From the NCBI GenBank assembly GCA_963808965.1, contig CAWEHU010000006.1:1-64000 (forward strand): a DNA stretch of 64,000 nucleotides, given 5' to 3'. This document shows positions 37,372-46,210 of this stretch, piece by piece; position 1 is the stretch's first letter; every line of letters starts with the position of its first letter. Under the pieces are notes generated by a model. That model searched no databases, was not told the DNA's origin, and was given only the letters and a program-made list of their open reading frames with translations. Made by a program: the position numbers and the translations under genes. The stretch comes from CAWEHU01 sp963808965. GTDB lineage: Bacteria > Pseudomonadota > Alphaproteobacteria > Acetobacterales > Acetobacteraceae.

Positions 37372-40140
37372 TCAGCTCTTCGACAACTCGTCAAGCAGAC
37401 GCTGGGCGTCCGCCTTCTCGGTGAAGTTTCCATTCGACGCAACAAGCGGCGTCAGGAGTTTGACCGCTTCCTGGCGTTGCCCGTTTTTGTTCAACGCGAC
37501 GGCCAAGTGATAGAGGATGTTCGGATCGACCGCCGAACCCTGCGTCGTGGCCTGCCTCAGAAGCATCAGACCGGTTTCCGGTGATCCCTGGGACGTGAGA
37601 ATCCACCCCAAAGTATCGGCGGTCTGCGGGTTGGGAAGCAGAAGGTAGGCTTCCTGGGCAAGCTGACGCGCGCGCGGATCCCCTTTCTGCTGATAGACCC
37701 AGGCGAGATTATTCAGCGCGACCGGGTCACGCGGCCGTTTGTTAAGCACGAATTCCAGGTTCGCGGCCGCGTCGTCCAGCTTGTTCGCTCCGATGTCCAG
37801 CGACGCGAGAGACTGCGCCACGTTGACGTCGTCCGGGTGTTTGCCCATCCAGTCCTTGAGTGCATCAGTCGCCTTGTCGAGCTTGCCGGCGCTCGCAAGC
37901 GCCGAAGCCAGCCGCATTGCGAGCAACGAATCGGGTGCGGCTTTCAGTTCTGCGGCATAGGCATTCGCCGCGTCGTCGAATCGGCGGGCCGCCATGTAGA
38001 CGTCCCCTTTGAGGGCCCTGGCCGGCGCGAAATCCTGGTTCTGTTTCTGCAAACGATCCGCCGTCGCCAGCGCCGCGTCGATGCCGCCAGCCTTGAGATC
38101 CACGCCGAGATAGGCTGCCAGGAGCTGGTAGTTTCTTGGCGATAGCCGCAATCCCTCTTGAATAAGGTTTCGCGCCGCCTCGTAGTCTTTTGCTTCGATC
38201 GCGAATCCAACCAGGCGGAGACGCGCCTCAAGCGATTTCGGATTAATCGCGAGCAGCTGCCGATAGCTGTCGCGCGCTTGCTCGGTCATTCCCTGGGCGG
38301 CTTGGAGCTGGGCGCGAGCGGCGATTAGCGGCGCGGCCGAAGCGCTCGGGGCCTGATCAGCGGGCGTGAGAAGCGCGAGCGCCTTCTTTGTGTCACCGGA
38401 GCGGGCGTAGAGATCGGCTAAGCCGATGGTGATCCGAACGTCGGCGGGGGCGGCGTCATGGGCGCGTTGAAGCGCCGCTATGGCGTCGGCGGTCTTCCCA
38501 TCTCGGAGAAGCTGCCCGACATAGACGGACAGTCCGGGCTCGTTGGTGGGGTCCTTAGCTAAAATCTCGGCGAGCAGCTTCGTCGCCTCGTCGGACTTGC
38601 CCTGCATGATGGCGACCCGCGCGAGATTCACCTTCGCCACCGTGAACTCGGGGTCGTCCTTCACAATGCCCTGAAAAACTGCGCGCGCTCCGTCCGGATC
38701 GAGCTGCGCCATTTTCAGCAGGCCTTCGAGATTGCGCACCACCGGCGTGTTGCCCTGAGCGGCGCGAATCTTGTCGATGCTGGCTGCCGCACGCTTCAAA
38801 TCACCCGTCGCCAGCTCCGCGAAGAACAACGCAGCGCCGACGCCGGGCTGCGCGGGGGCCATGGTCAATGATTTCTCGAGATCGCTGACCGCCGCATTCG
38901 GGTCGCCCGCGCTTAGCCGGGCGGCCGCCAGACTGGTACGGACACGCACGTCCGCCGGCGCCAAGGCTGCCGCTTTTTCCAGGCTCTGCACCGCCTGGTC
39001 TCGCCTGCCGGCCTGCGTCTCGGCCTGCGCCAGCAACTCGAAAGTCTGCGCATCGGCGCGGCCGGTCTGGGCTGCCCGATTCAGCGTCTCGGCAGCCCGG
39101 TCGGCCTCGCCCTTCTGCAACTGGATACCCGCGAGAAGCTTCAGACCCTGCAAGTCGTCCGGCGCCCGGGCGACATAGCGCGTCGCCAGGTCTTCGGCTT
39201 GCTCCAGTTCCTGGTTGTGCTGCTTGGCTATCGCTTGCAGGAGATAGGCACGCGGGAAGTTGGCCATGACCGGAGCGATCTTGCTCAGCGTCGCATCGGC
39301 CGCCTTGAAGTCTTTGCCAATGATCTGCAAGAGAGCCTGCAGGTAAAGTCCCTGGACACTCCCAGGCGTTGCCCCCAGGACGAAGTTGACGTCCTCCTTG
39401 GCCTTGTCCAGCTTCCCGGTGGCAATCAAAAGCGAAGCTCGCTCGAGCCTCCCGGGCAGATAGGAAGGCGTGTGTTCGAGAGCGTCATCGGTCAGAGCCA
39501 GAGCGCCGTTAACGTCTCCCTTCGAGCGAAGGACCTGGGCCTTCTGAACCAGGATTTCGGCAGAATGCGGCTCGATCGCGAGGGCGCGGTCGAGTTGCTC
39601 GATCGCCTTCGGTAAATCGTTGCGGGCCGCCGCAATCCGGGCCAAGCCCATAAGGGGCCGCGTCGATTTCGGCGCCAGCTTGGCTGCCTGCTCGAATGAA
39701 GCTTGCGCTTCGTCGAGATTGCGCAGCCCGGCCTGGGCATAGCCGCGCACGACCAGAACGGTCGCATCCAGGTTCGGATCCTTGTTGCCGACCGTGAAAT
39801 CCCTGAGCACCTCAGCGAACTTGCCCTGAGACATGTAGGCTTGAGCGAGAAGGGGCAGCGCCAAATGCGGGTCGTATCCACGATCGCGGGCGGCTGCGGC
39901 CTCTCGCTCGGCTGCTACTGCGTCGCCAAGCTCAAGGCTTACCCGTGCGAGCTGGAAATGGGCCTCGGCGTTCTGCGGGTCCGATTTTACCGCATTACGC
40001 AGTTGGATCTGCGCAGCCCGTATATCGCCTTTCTGCAGCAATCGCTTCGCGTCATCGAGATAGTCGGCGGCTTGCACCAGCGATGGCCACAGCGCCGCCC
40101 AGCCCGCGAGCAGGGTCCAGCCGAGGTATTTGTGCCGCAT
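37372..40140 (-). CDS. prsT: XrtA/PEP-CTERM system TPR-repeat protein PrsT
   Basis: 922 residues: signal peptide (MRHKYLGWTLLAGWAALWPS) then tandem TPR repeats over the whole length (e.g. AHFQLARVSLELGDAVAAER; NLAWVYQQKGDPRARQLAQE). Length and repeat pattern match the PrsT family, which occurs with prsK and prsR beside exosortase A. Probably a periplasmic or secreted scaffold. One of the few long genes here without a frameshift. prsR starts 20 bp upstream on the same strand. Confidence 0.9.
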   Translation of the reverse strand: MRHKYLGWTLLAGWAALWPSLVQAADYLDDAKRLLQKGDIRAAQIQLRNAVKSDPQNAEAHFQLARVSLELGDAVAAEREAAAARDRGYDPHLALPLLAQAYMSQGKFAEVLRDFTVGNKDPNLDATVLVVRGYAQAGLRNLDEAQASFEQAAKLAPKSTRPLMGLARIAAARNDLPKAIEQLDRALAIEPHSAEILVQKAQVLRSKGDVNGALALTDDALEHTPSYLPGRLERASLLIATGKLDKAKEDVNFVLGATPGSVQGLYLQALLQIIGKDFKAADATLSKIAPVMANFPRAYLLQAIAKQHNQELEQAEDLATRYVARAPDDLQGLKLLAGIQLQKGEADRAAETLNRAAQTGRADAQTFELLAQAETQAGRRDQAVQSLEKAAALAPADVRVRTSLAAARLSAGDPNAAVSDLEKSLTMAPAQPGVGAALFFAELATGDLKRAAASIDKIRAAQGNTPVVRNLEGLLKMAQLDPDGARAVFQGIVKDDPEFTVAKVNLARVAIMQGKSDEATKLLAEILAKDPTNEPGLSVYVGQLLRDGKTADAIAALQRAHDAAPADVRITIGLADLYARSGDTKKALALLTPADQAPSASAAPLIAARAQLQAAQGMTEQARDSYRQLLAINPKSLEARLRLVGFAIEAKDYEAARNLIQEGLRLSPRNYQLLAAYLGVDLKAGGIDAALATADRLQKQNQDFAPARALKGDVYMAARRFDDAANAYAAELKAAPDSLLAMRLASALASAGKLDKATDALKDWMGKHPDDVNVAQSLASLDIGANKLDDAAANLEFVLNKRPRDPVALNNLAWVYQQKGDPRARQLAQEAYLLLPNPQTADTLGWILTSQGSPETGLMLLRQATTQGSAVDPNILYHLAVALNKNGQRQEAVKLLTPLVASNGNFTEKADAQRLLDELSKS

Positions 40141-40160
40141 AAGCTTCTTCTCACTCTAGA

Positions 40161-41567
40161 TTATCGTTTTGTGTCCGCCGCTTCGCTCTCGGAAGAAGCT
40201 TCCAGAGACCGCAAGGGCTCGGCGTCGATCCCGTGGACTTCCATTAGCCCGTAAAGTGTGGGGCGGCTTATGCCGAGCAGCTTGGCCGCTGCCGAGAGTG
40301 TTCCGTTGCTCCGGGCGAGAGCGATCTGAATAACCTCCCGCTCAGCCCTCAGTCGGGCAGCCCGCAGGTCGAGATCAAGCACATTACCAGAGACGGGACT
40401 CAACTCCAAGTCGCTCGCGTCGATCATGCGACCTTCCGCCATGACGACGGCACGTTTCACCCGGTTCTCCAACTCGCGCACGTTGCCGGGCCACCTGTGC
40501 CCCGAGATGGCCCCCGCCGCCTGCTCGGTGAAGCCTTTGAGGGAACGGTTGAACTCCCGATTGAACCGGTTGAGGAAGTAATTGGCGAGCAGCATCACGT
40601 CTCCGCCCCGTTCCCGGAGCGGCGGGATTCGGACCGTGACTGCGTTCATGCGGTAGAACAGGTCGTTCCTGAACGTGCCTTCCGCGACCCTATCCTCGAG
40701 GCTGGCATTGGTCGCCGAGACGATACGCACATCGACCTGAATCCGTTGGCGGCCGCCGATCCGTTCGATCACCTGATCCTGCAGGAAGCGAAGGAGTTTG
40801 ACCTGAAGGGGTTGCGGCAGATCGCCGATCTCGTCGAGAAACAGGGTTCCGCGGTTGGCGCTCTCGATCTTGCCGATGGTCTGCTTGATGGCTCCGGTGA
40901 ATGCGCCGCGCTCGTGTCCGAACAGCTCGCTTTCCAGCAACGTCTCCGGGATAGCCCCGCAGTTGATCGCGACGAACGGCTGCTTGGCTCGCGGACCAAG
41001 CTGGTGAAGCGCCTCGGCAAGAGCCTCCTTCCCCGTCCCGCTTTCACCGAGCAGAAGCACGGTCACGTTGGCGGTCGCGAGTTTCTCTATACTGCGACAC
41101 ACTTTCAGCATCGCGTCGTTCGCCGTGACGATGCGGTCGATCGGCGAACGGGACGGAGCCGCCGCGAGGCGCCGATTCTCTTCCTCTAGCTGATGCAGAC
41201 GAAGGCCACGTTCCACGATCGTTCGCAGCACATCGAGCTCGACCGGCTTTTCGCAGAAATCGTAGGCCCCGCTCGCGATTGCCTTAAGCGCGTTGCTCTT
41301 TTCCCCGTTGCCGGTCGCGACGATCGCCTTCATGTCGGGGGCCATACGCTGCATGGCCTCAAGGGTGGCGAAGCCCTCCGTCACGCCATCGGCATCCGGC
41401 GGAAGTCCAAGATCCAGGATCGCGATCTGCGGGCGGTCGGTCTGGACGGCCGCCAGGGCGGCCGCCCGGTTGTGCGTGATGACCACCTCACAGGCCGGAA
41501 AGGCCCAGCGATACTGCGAGCAAATCCCCTCGTCGTCCTCCACGATCAACAGCTTCGGCTTGGCCAT
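40161..41567 (-). CDS. prsR: PEP-CTERM system sigma-54 response regulator PrsR
   Basis: 468-residue NtrC-type regulator: receiver (1-120, phospho-acceptor Asp52 in IAILDLGLPP), AAA+ domain with Walker A GESGTGKE at 174-181, sigma-54-contacting GAFTGA at 221-226 and Walker B GTLFLDEIGDL, then a Fis-type HTH (LSAAAKLLGISRPTLYGLME). Activates RpoN-dependent promoters of the exosortase regulon. Follows prsK by 14 bp. A candidate target promoter in this window is at 59217. Confidence 0.94.
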   Translation of the reverse strand: MAKPKLLIVEDDEGICSQYRWAFPACEVVITHNRAAALAAVQTDRPQIAILDLGLPPDADGVTEGFATLEAMQRMAPDMKAIVATGNGEKSNALKAIASGAYDFCEKPVELDVLRTIVERGLRLHQLEEENRRLAAAPSRSPIDRIVTANDAMLKVCRSIEKLATANVTVLLLGESGTGKEALAEALHQLGPRAKQPFVAINCGAIPETLLESELFGHERGAFTGAIKQTIGKIESANRGTLFLDEIGDLPQPLQVKLLRFLQDQVIERIGGRQRIQVDVRIVSATNASLEDRVAEGTFRNDLFYRMNAVTVRIPPLRERGGDVMLLANYFLNRFNREFNRSLKGFTEQAAGAISGHRWPGNVRELENRVKRAVVMAEGRMIDASDLELSPVSGNVLDLDLRAARLRAEREVIQIALARSNGTLSAAAKLLGISRPTLYGLMEVHGIDAEPLRSLEASSESEAADTKR

Positions 41568-41581
41568 TTTCGATGTCCCGC

Positions 41582-43634
41582 TCAGGCCGACAAAGGCGAC
41601 GCTTCCTCGACGGCCGCGCCGACCGAGGGCAGCAATATCCGCATCATCGTCCCGGAATTCGGCTTGCTGAAGACCAGCAAGTCCCCTCCGGCTTCCCGAA
41701 GCAGCTCGCGCGACTGATAGACCCCGATGCCGTGCCCGCTGCGCTTCGTCGAGGCGAAAGGGCGGAACAGCTGATCACGGATGAACTCCGGCGTCATCCC
41801 AGGACCTTCATCCATGATGTCAACGAGCACGCTCAGCGCCTCATGACGAACGCGAATCCGCACCGCGCCGCCCTCGCACGCTTCAATGGCATTGTCGAGC
41901 AGATGCGACACGACAGCCTCGAAGGTCCCCGGATCCATGGCCACCCCGGCGCTGCGGCCATCGTGGTCGACACTGACTGTGATCCGCCGCGTTCGCAAGT
42001 AGCCGGCCGCCAGCTCCGTCAGACGTTCCATCGGCACCATCATGGTCTGTCCGTGCTCGCGTTCCCGCGTTTGCAGTCTGGTCAGCATACGGGTGATTTT
42101 GTCGACGGAAGACCGGACCGTGTTCAGCATATCTCGCTGGAACTCGGGATTATCGGCATGCACCTCGGCATTCGATAGCAGCATCGAGAGCTGGCTCGAT
42201 ACGTTCTTGATGTCGTGGATCACGAAAGCAAATCGCTTGCTGTATTCCTGGAGCTGTCGCGTGTCGGTCAGCACCTGCGTGGCGCGCTGCTCCGCGACGT
42301 GGCTGGCCACCTCGTGGCCGACAATGCGCAGCAGATCGTAGACTTCCCGCTTCAACTTGAAGTTCGCGCGCGAACGGGCGAGCACGACGAAGCCAATCAA
42401 CTGGCCGAGGTGGCTTAACGGAACCGCAAGCCACCTTCTGGGTAGATCCGCGGCCAAATCAGCCAGCGAACCTGATTTGTCAAGCTCGACAATCCAGTCC
42501 CCATCTCGGAACTGTCCGACCAGCGCGTGGTCCCTCGGAACCGGCATGGTTACGGCCGGCATGTTCCAAGACCCAGCCCACTGGAAAGCCACATCTTCGG
42601 GATCGCGCACGAACAACGCCCCCCCGGGACTATCCACCACTTCGGCGATGGCCCTAATCGCTCGCGTTTGCAGGCCGACGTAATTCTCCGGGGCAGAGAG
42701 CGTGGTGATACAACGCATCCACTCTTGCCGGTAGTCATACCGGTGGGTAAAGAAGTTGTCGACCACCAGGGCACGCAAGCGGGACCGTGCCGAACCCGAT
42801 GTCACCAGCATCGCAATCACGAGGACGCCGCCGGAAATCAGACTCACCTCGGCGACATAGCCCCACTCCGCCCCTCCCCGGCGGAAGATTTCTCCGGCTG
42901 CCGCCAGGCCGAGCAGGAAGATGCCGCTCGCGACCAAGGTGGCGCTGTGGAAGACGACGGTGCGGGAGACGTGGATGTCGATCGCCCAGCTCCGGTTGCG
43001 CGCCGCCGCGATGGCCAGCAGCGGCGCGACGATCGCGGTCACGCTTGCCCGTCCCTCGAATAGCAGCCACGAAATCCGGCGGAAGAGAACGGCGTCCGAG
43101 TAGAGTACGAGGTCGTATAGAAACAGTCCGCTCAGGGCGATGCACAGGAGATTGATGTGCCACCGCAGGTCCGGGGGAGTGTTGAAGTAGCAGATTCTCG
43201 ATTAACAGAAGATTGCAAACGGCGATCCCGAGCCTCGCCGCGGTGCCAACCGACCAAAGGGAAATGCTGTGCCGGGCCGAGATGATGTCGATCAACGGCA
43301 TCATCCCGATCAGGAGCACGGCCAAAAGGCCCATGGTCGCGAAAGCCTGGCCGAGCTGCTTCCGGCGCGAGATGGAGCGGCGATAAAGATGCAGGATGAA
43401 GCCGTACCAAGCAACCGAGCGCGCGAGTTCCAGCCAGCCGGCTACACCATCGAACGCCCGCTCGACATCCAGCGCCACCGCCGCGGCCCAGGCGGCAGTC
43501 ACGAAGCACGCGCCCGCCAGCCACAGGCCGGTGCGGCTCCAGGAGGAGCGGATCAGGATCAGAGCGACCAGGACCGCGTAGATTGCCGCGCAGCCCGCGT
43601 GTAACAGGACGAGGCCGTAAAGATCGGCGGTCAT
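41582..43634 (-). CDS. prsK: XrtA/PEP-CTERM system histidine kinase PrsK, frameshifted
   Basis: 683 residues after repair. N-terminal membrane region of about nine hydrophobic segments (1-290), a GAF-like domain (about 310-450), then the kinase core: H-box FAFVIHDIKNVSSQLSML, N-box VVSHLLDNAIEAC, G1 MDEGPGMTPE, G2 GHGIGVYQSRELLREAGG. One inserted base at about 43190 separates LIENL from YFNTPPDLRWH. Partner of PrsR. Confidence 0.93.
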
Positions 43635-43674
43635 ATCCCGAGATCCGCCCGGACCGCCTGCCGGTGAGCCCGGC

Positions 43675-45018
43675 TCAGCGTGCGCCTTCCTGGAAGAGGA
43701 TGACGCGTACCGTCGAGATCAGGATCAGGAGATCCAGAAAGAGACTGCGATTTTTCACGTAGTACAGGTCATAGGCAAGTTTCTCGCGCGCATCCTCTAC
43801 GGACGCCCCGTACGGATAATTGACCTGCGCCCAACCGGTAATCCCAGGCTTCACCCAGCTCCGCTCTCGATAGAACGGAATGATTTGTTCGAGCTGCTCG
43901 ACAAAATGAGGCCGTTCCGGCCTCGGGCCGACAAAGCTCATCTCGCCTCGCAAGACATTGAGCAGTTGCGGCAACTCATCAATCCGCGTGGCTCGCATGA
44001 ACGCCCCGACGCGGGTTATCCTGGGATCTCGCTGGGATGCCCAAAGGGGCTTGCCTTCCTTTTCCGCATCGACCGACATGCTGCGGAACTTGAAAAGGGT
44101 GAAAACTCGGCCGTTTAGACCGACCCGCTCCTGCCGGTAAAACACGGGGCCCGCCGATTCAAACTTAATCAGCAGCGCGACGCACAGCATCAGCGGAAGA
44201 GTAAGAAAAAGGAGCAGCAGGCTGATCAGGACGTCGCCGACCCGTCTCAGGGCATCTTCGGCCCGGCTGCCGCCGAAGCCGTCGGCGAATACGAGCCAGC
44301 CAGGGCCGATGTGGTCGAGGTCGATACGACCCAGATGCTGCTCCCAGAACCGAACATCGTCGAGCACCCGCACGCCGTTGCGTTTGTGCCGCAGCAGATC
44401 CTGGACGGAAACCGCCCCAAGCGAATCCGCGGCCACGACAAGACCCCAGACCCTGCCGCAGTCGGGGACGCCGTTCCCTTCCACGAGGGACGGGTCCACC
44501 ATCCCTGCCAAGTGAAAAAACCGGCCGGGTTGCGATCTGACTACTTCCGCGACGCGCGTGGCCCTCGTGCCCGAACCAAGCACGAGGACCGGGCGCGTGA
44601 AAAGGCGGGACCGCATGGCTAGGCCGAACACCCAACGGGTTGCGAGCAGACAGGCGATCCAGACGCACAGCACCTTGACGATCCAGGTGAGATAGTAGTG
44701 GTTCAACTGGATGCTCAAGGTCTGGCTGACGATGAGAACGGCGGGGAAGGCAACAAGGCCGGCTACGGTCGCCGTGACCAGGAGCCGCTTCCGTTGCAGG
44801 CAGATCTCCGGCCGGTACAGCCCGATGGCCACCCCGGTGGCTGCGATCGTGAAAGCAAGCAAGGCGGCCAGATTGGCTCCGGCGGCCAGGTGCGCCGGAC
44901 CGTCCACTACCGCCGTGGAAGTCACCATGAAATAGATCACGAGAAAGGAGAGCAAAAGCTCCACGAGGCAGAGCAGAACCATCTCCAGGGATACGTAATG
45001 CCCGAAGATTCTCGTCAC
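43675..45018 (-). CDS. XrtA-system undecaprenyl-phosphate sugar transferase (initiating glycosyltransferase)
   Basis: 447-residue polyprenyl glycosylphosphotransferase that puts the first sugar phosphate on the lipid carrier. Five N-terminal hydrophobic segments, a CoA-binding-like middle (VLVLGSGTRATRVAEVVRS), one TM (VGDVLISLLLLFLTLPLMLC) and the catalytic domain (FYRQERVGLNGRVFTLFKFR, RITRVGAFMRATRIDELPQL, MSFVGPRPERPHFVEQLE, VKPGITGWAQV). GTG 45018 is chosen because GGAGGAG lies just before it. Its 5' region has a strong hairpin at 45049-45075. Confidence 0.9.
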   Translation of the reverse strand: MTRIFGHYVSLEMVLLCLVELLLSFLVIYFMVTSTAVVDGPAHLAAGANLAALLAFTIAATGVAIGLYRPEICLQRKRLLVTATVAGLVAFPAVLIVSQTLSIQLNHYYLTWIVKVLCVWIACLLATRWVFGLAMRSRLFTRPVLVLGSGTRATRVAEVVRSQPGRFFHLAGMVDPSLVEGNGVPDCGRVWGLVVAADSLGAVSVQDLLRHKRNGVRVLDDVRFWEQHLGRIDLDHIGPGWLVFADGFGGSRAEDALRRVGDVLISLLLLFLTLPLMLCVALLIKFESAGPVFYRQERVGLNGRVFTLFKFRSMSVDAEKEGKPLWASQRDPRITRVGAFMRATRIDELPQLLNVLRGEMSFVGPRPERPHFVEQLEQIIPFYRERSWVKPGITGWAQVNYPYGASVEDAREKLAYDLYYVKNRSLFLDLLILISTVRVILFQEGAR

Positions 45019-45048
45019 CTGCTCCTCCTTGGGAACAACCAATAGATG

Positions 45049-45075
45049 GCCCGCATCGAGCTTCCCGATGCGGGC
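45049..45075 (-). promoter_or_regulatory. 5'-leader hairpin of the sugar-transferase gene
   Basis: GCCCGCATCG / CGATGCGGGC: perfect 10-bp stem with a 7-nt loop, 31 nt upstream of GTG 45018. No U-run follows on the minus strand. It may be an attenuator, an mRNA-stability element or part of a structured leader. Confidence 0.55.
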
Positions 45076-45127
45076 TCGATACGACCACTTTTAATTCGTG
45101 TGCGGTGTTTGGATGCAAGCGCCCACC

Positions 45128-45153
45128 TTTGCGCCACCACACCATAGCGCAAA
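45128..45153. promoter_or_regulatory. Inverted repeat in the EPS divergent promoter region
   Basis: TTTGCGC-N12-GCGCAAA, perfect 7-bp arms, in the spacer between the two arms of the exosortase locus. A second dyad, TGGTTAACCA, is at 45236-45245 in AT-rich DNA. Both are plausible transcription-factor sites; no factor can be assigned. Confidence 0.45.
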
Positions 45154-45427
45154 TCGGGCCCTTGCGACCACAAACTCTTCGGGGCGCAATTGTCTACATT
45201 CCGAGGCCAAGGTCAAGAAATGTTTACGCTTGATTTGGTTAACCATTTTTGCGAGAGGGAGCATCGCCTAACCGTTGGACCGGACCCGCCGCGCATACAA
45301 CCTTTTGGTGCGCAGGCGGGATGTGCTCGCTCTTAATGGATTTGATCGGAGATGGCAATGATGATACGGTTTGCCTCCTCGAGTAGCGCGGGGGAGGGAA
45401 AAGACGGTAACTATCGGGGGCGGGCGC
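45154..45427. other. Non-coding spacer between the two arms of the EPS locus
   Basis: Together with the two elements listed above, about 410 bp without a gene lie between the sugar transferase and the tRNA-like sequence. It is clearly more AT-rich than its surroundings (45190-45260 especially) and must hold the promoters for both arms. I find no GG-N10-GC sigma-54 element here on either strand, so the structural EPS genes probably use other sigma factors. No convincing ORF. Confidence 0.6.
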
Positions 45428-45499
45428 AGGCGCGTAGCTCATTGGCAGAGCGCTGCCTCATACACGGCATAGGCGGGAGTTCGAATCCTTCCGTGCCTA
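45428..45499 (+). tRNA. Degenerate tRNA-like sequence, probably Met (CAU)
   Basis: 72 nt. The acceptor stem AGGCGCG / CGTGCCT pairs throughout, TA at 8-9, D-stem GCTC / GAGC with loop ATTGGCA, and TTCGAAT as T-loop, followed by ACC. The anticodon arm is CTGCC / GGCAT with an eight-base loop TCATACAC that contains CAT, instead of the expected CTGCC-TTCATAC-GGCAG. The T-stem GGGAG / CCTTC also has an A-C mismatch. It may be a tRNA pseudogene or a real tRNA with the indel errors seen elsewhere in this window. Confidence 0.5.
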
Positions 45500-45567
45500 C
45501 CGACTTTCGTGCATAAGACGTAAGACGACAGTACGACCCACTACACGTGTATGACATCGGGGTAGCC

Positions 45568-46194
45568 GTGATCCGCAGCTGGCGTTTCGCCTCCACTTTC
45601 GTGTGCTTGTTCTTGGGGCTGCTCGCGTCCGGATGCGGCGGCCCACGCCCCGCGCCGGCGTCGGACGTGGATACCGCGGCCCAGGATGCCCCCTATGTCA
45701 TAGGGCCGGGCGATACACTGAGCGTGTTCGTCTACCGATCGCCGGAACTGAGCGAAGCCAGTCTTCCGGTCAGGCCCGACGGGCGAATATCCGTGCCGCT
45801 CATCGAGGACGTCGCCGCAGCCGGAAAGACGCCGACCCAGCTCGCCCGCGAGATCGAGGGGCGACTGAAACAGTATGTTAAGGACCCGACCGTTACAGTC
45901 ATCGTCAGGTCCTTCATCGGTCCCTTCAACCGGCAGATTCGGGTCATCGGGGAAGCGACCGAGCCCACTGCTCTACCCTATCGGGAGCACATGACTGTCC
46001 TCGACGTGATGATCGCGACCAGAGGGCTGACGAAATACGCGGCCGGCAACAGCGCCGTCATCGTGCGCCGGGAAAATGGCCAGCAGAAGACTATCAAGGT
46101 GCGCCTGAGCGACCTGATCAAGGACGGGGACATCAGCCAGAACGTCGAAATGCAGCCTGGCGATACGCTCATCATCCCGCAAACCTGGTTCTGA
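45568..46194 (+). CDS. XrtA-system polysaccharide export protein (Wza-like)
   Basis: 208 residues. Lipoprotein signal with lipobox LLASGC, then the poly-export domain (YVIGPGDTLSVFVYRSPELS, VRPDGRISVPLIEDVAAAGK) and SLBB domain (GEATEPTALPYREHMTVLDV, NVEMQPGDTLIIPQTWF). Forms the outer-membrane export channel. GTG 45568 is preferred to GTG 45547 because it gives a clean signal peptide. First gene of the plus arm. Confidence 0.88.
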   Translation: MIRSWRFASTFVCLFLGLLASGCGGPRPAPASDVDTAAQDAPYVIGPGDTLSVFVYRSPELSEASLPVRPDGRISVPLIEDVAAAGKTPTQLAREIEGRLKQYVKDPTVTVIVRSFIGPFNRQIRVIGEATEPTALPYREHMTVLDVMIATRGLTKYAAGNSAVIVRRENGQQKTIKVRLSDLIKDGDISQNVEMQPGDTLIIPQTWF

Positions 46195-46210
46195 CAAGAA
46201 GATCCTCATC

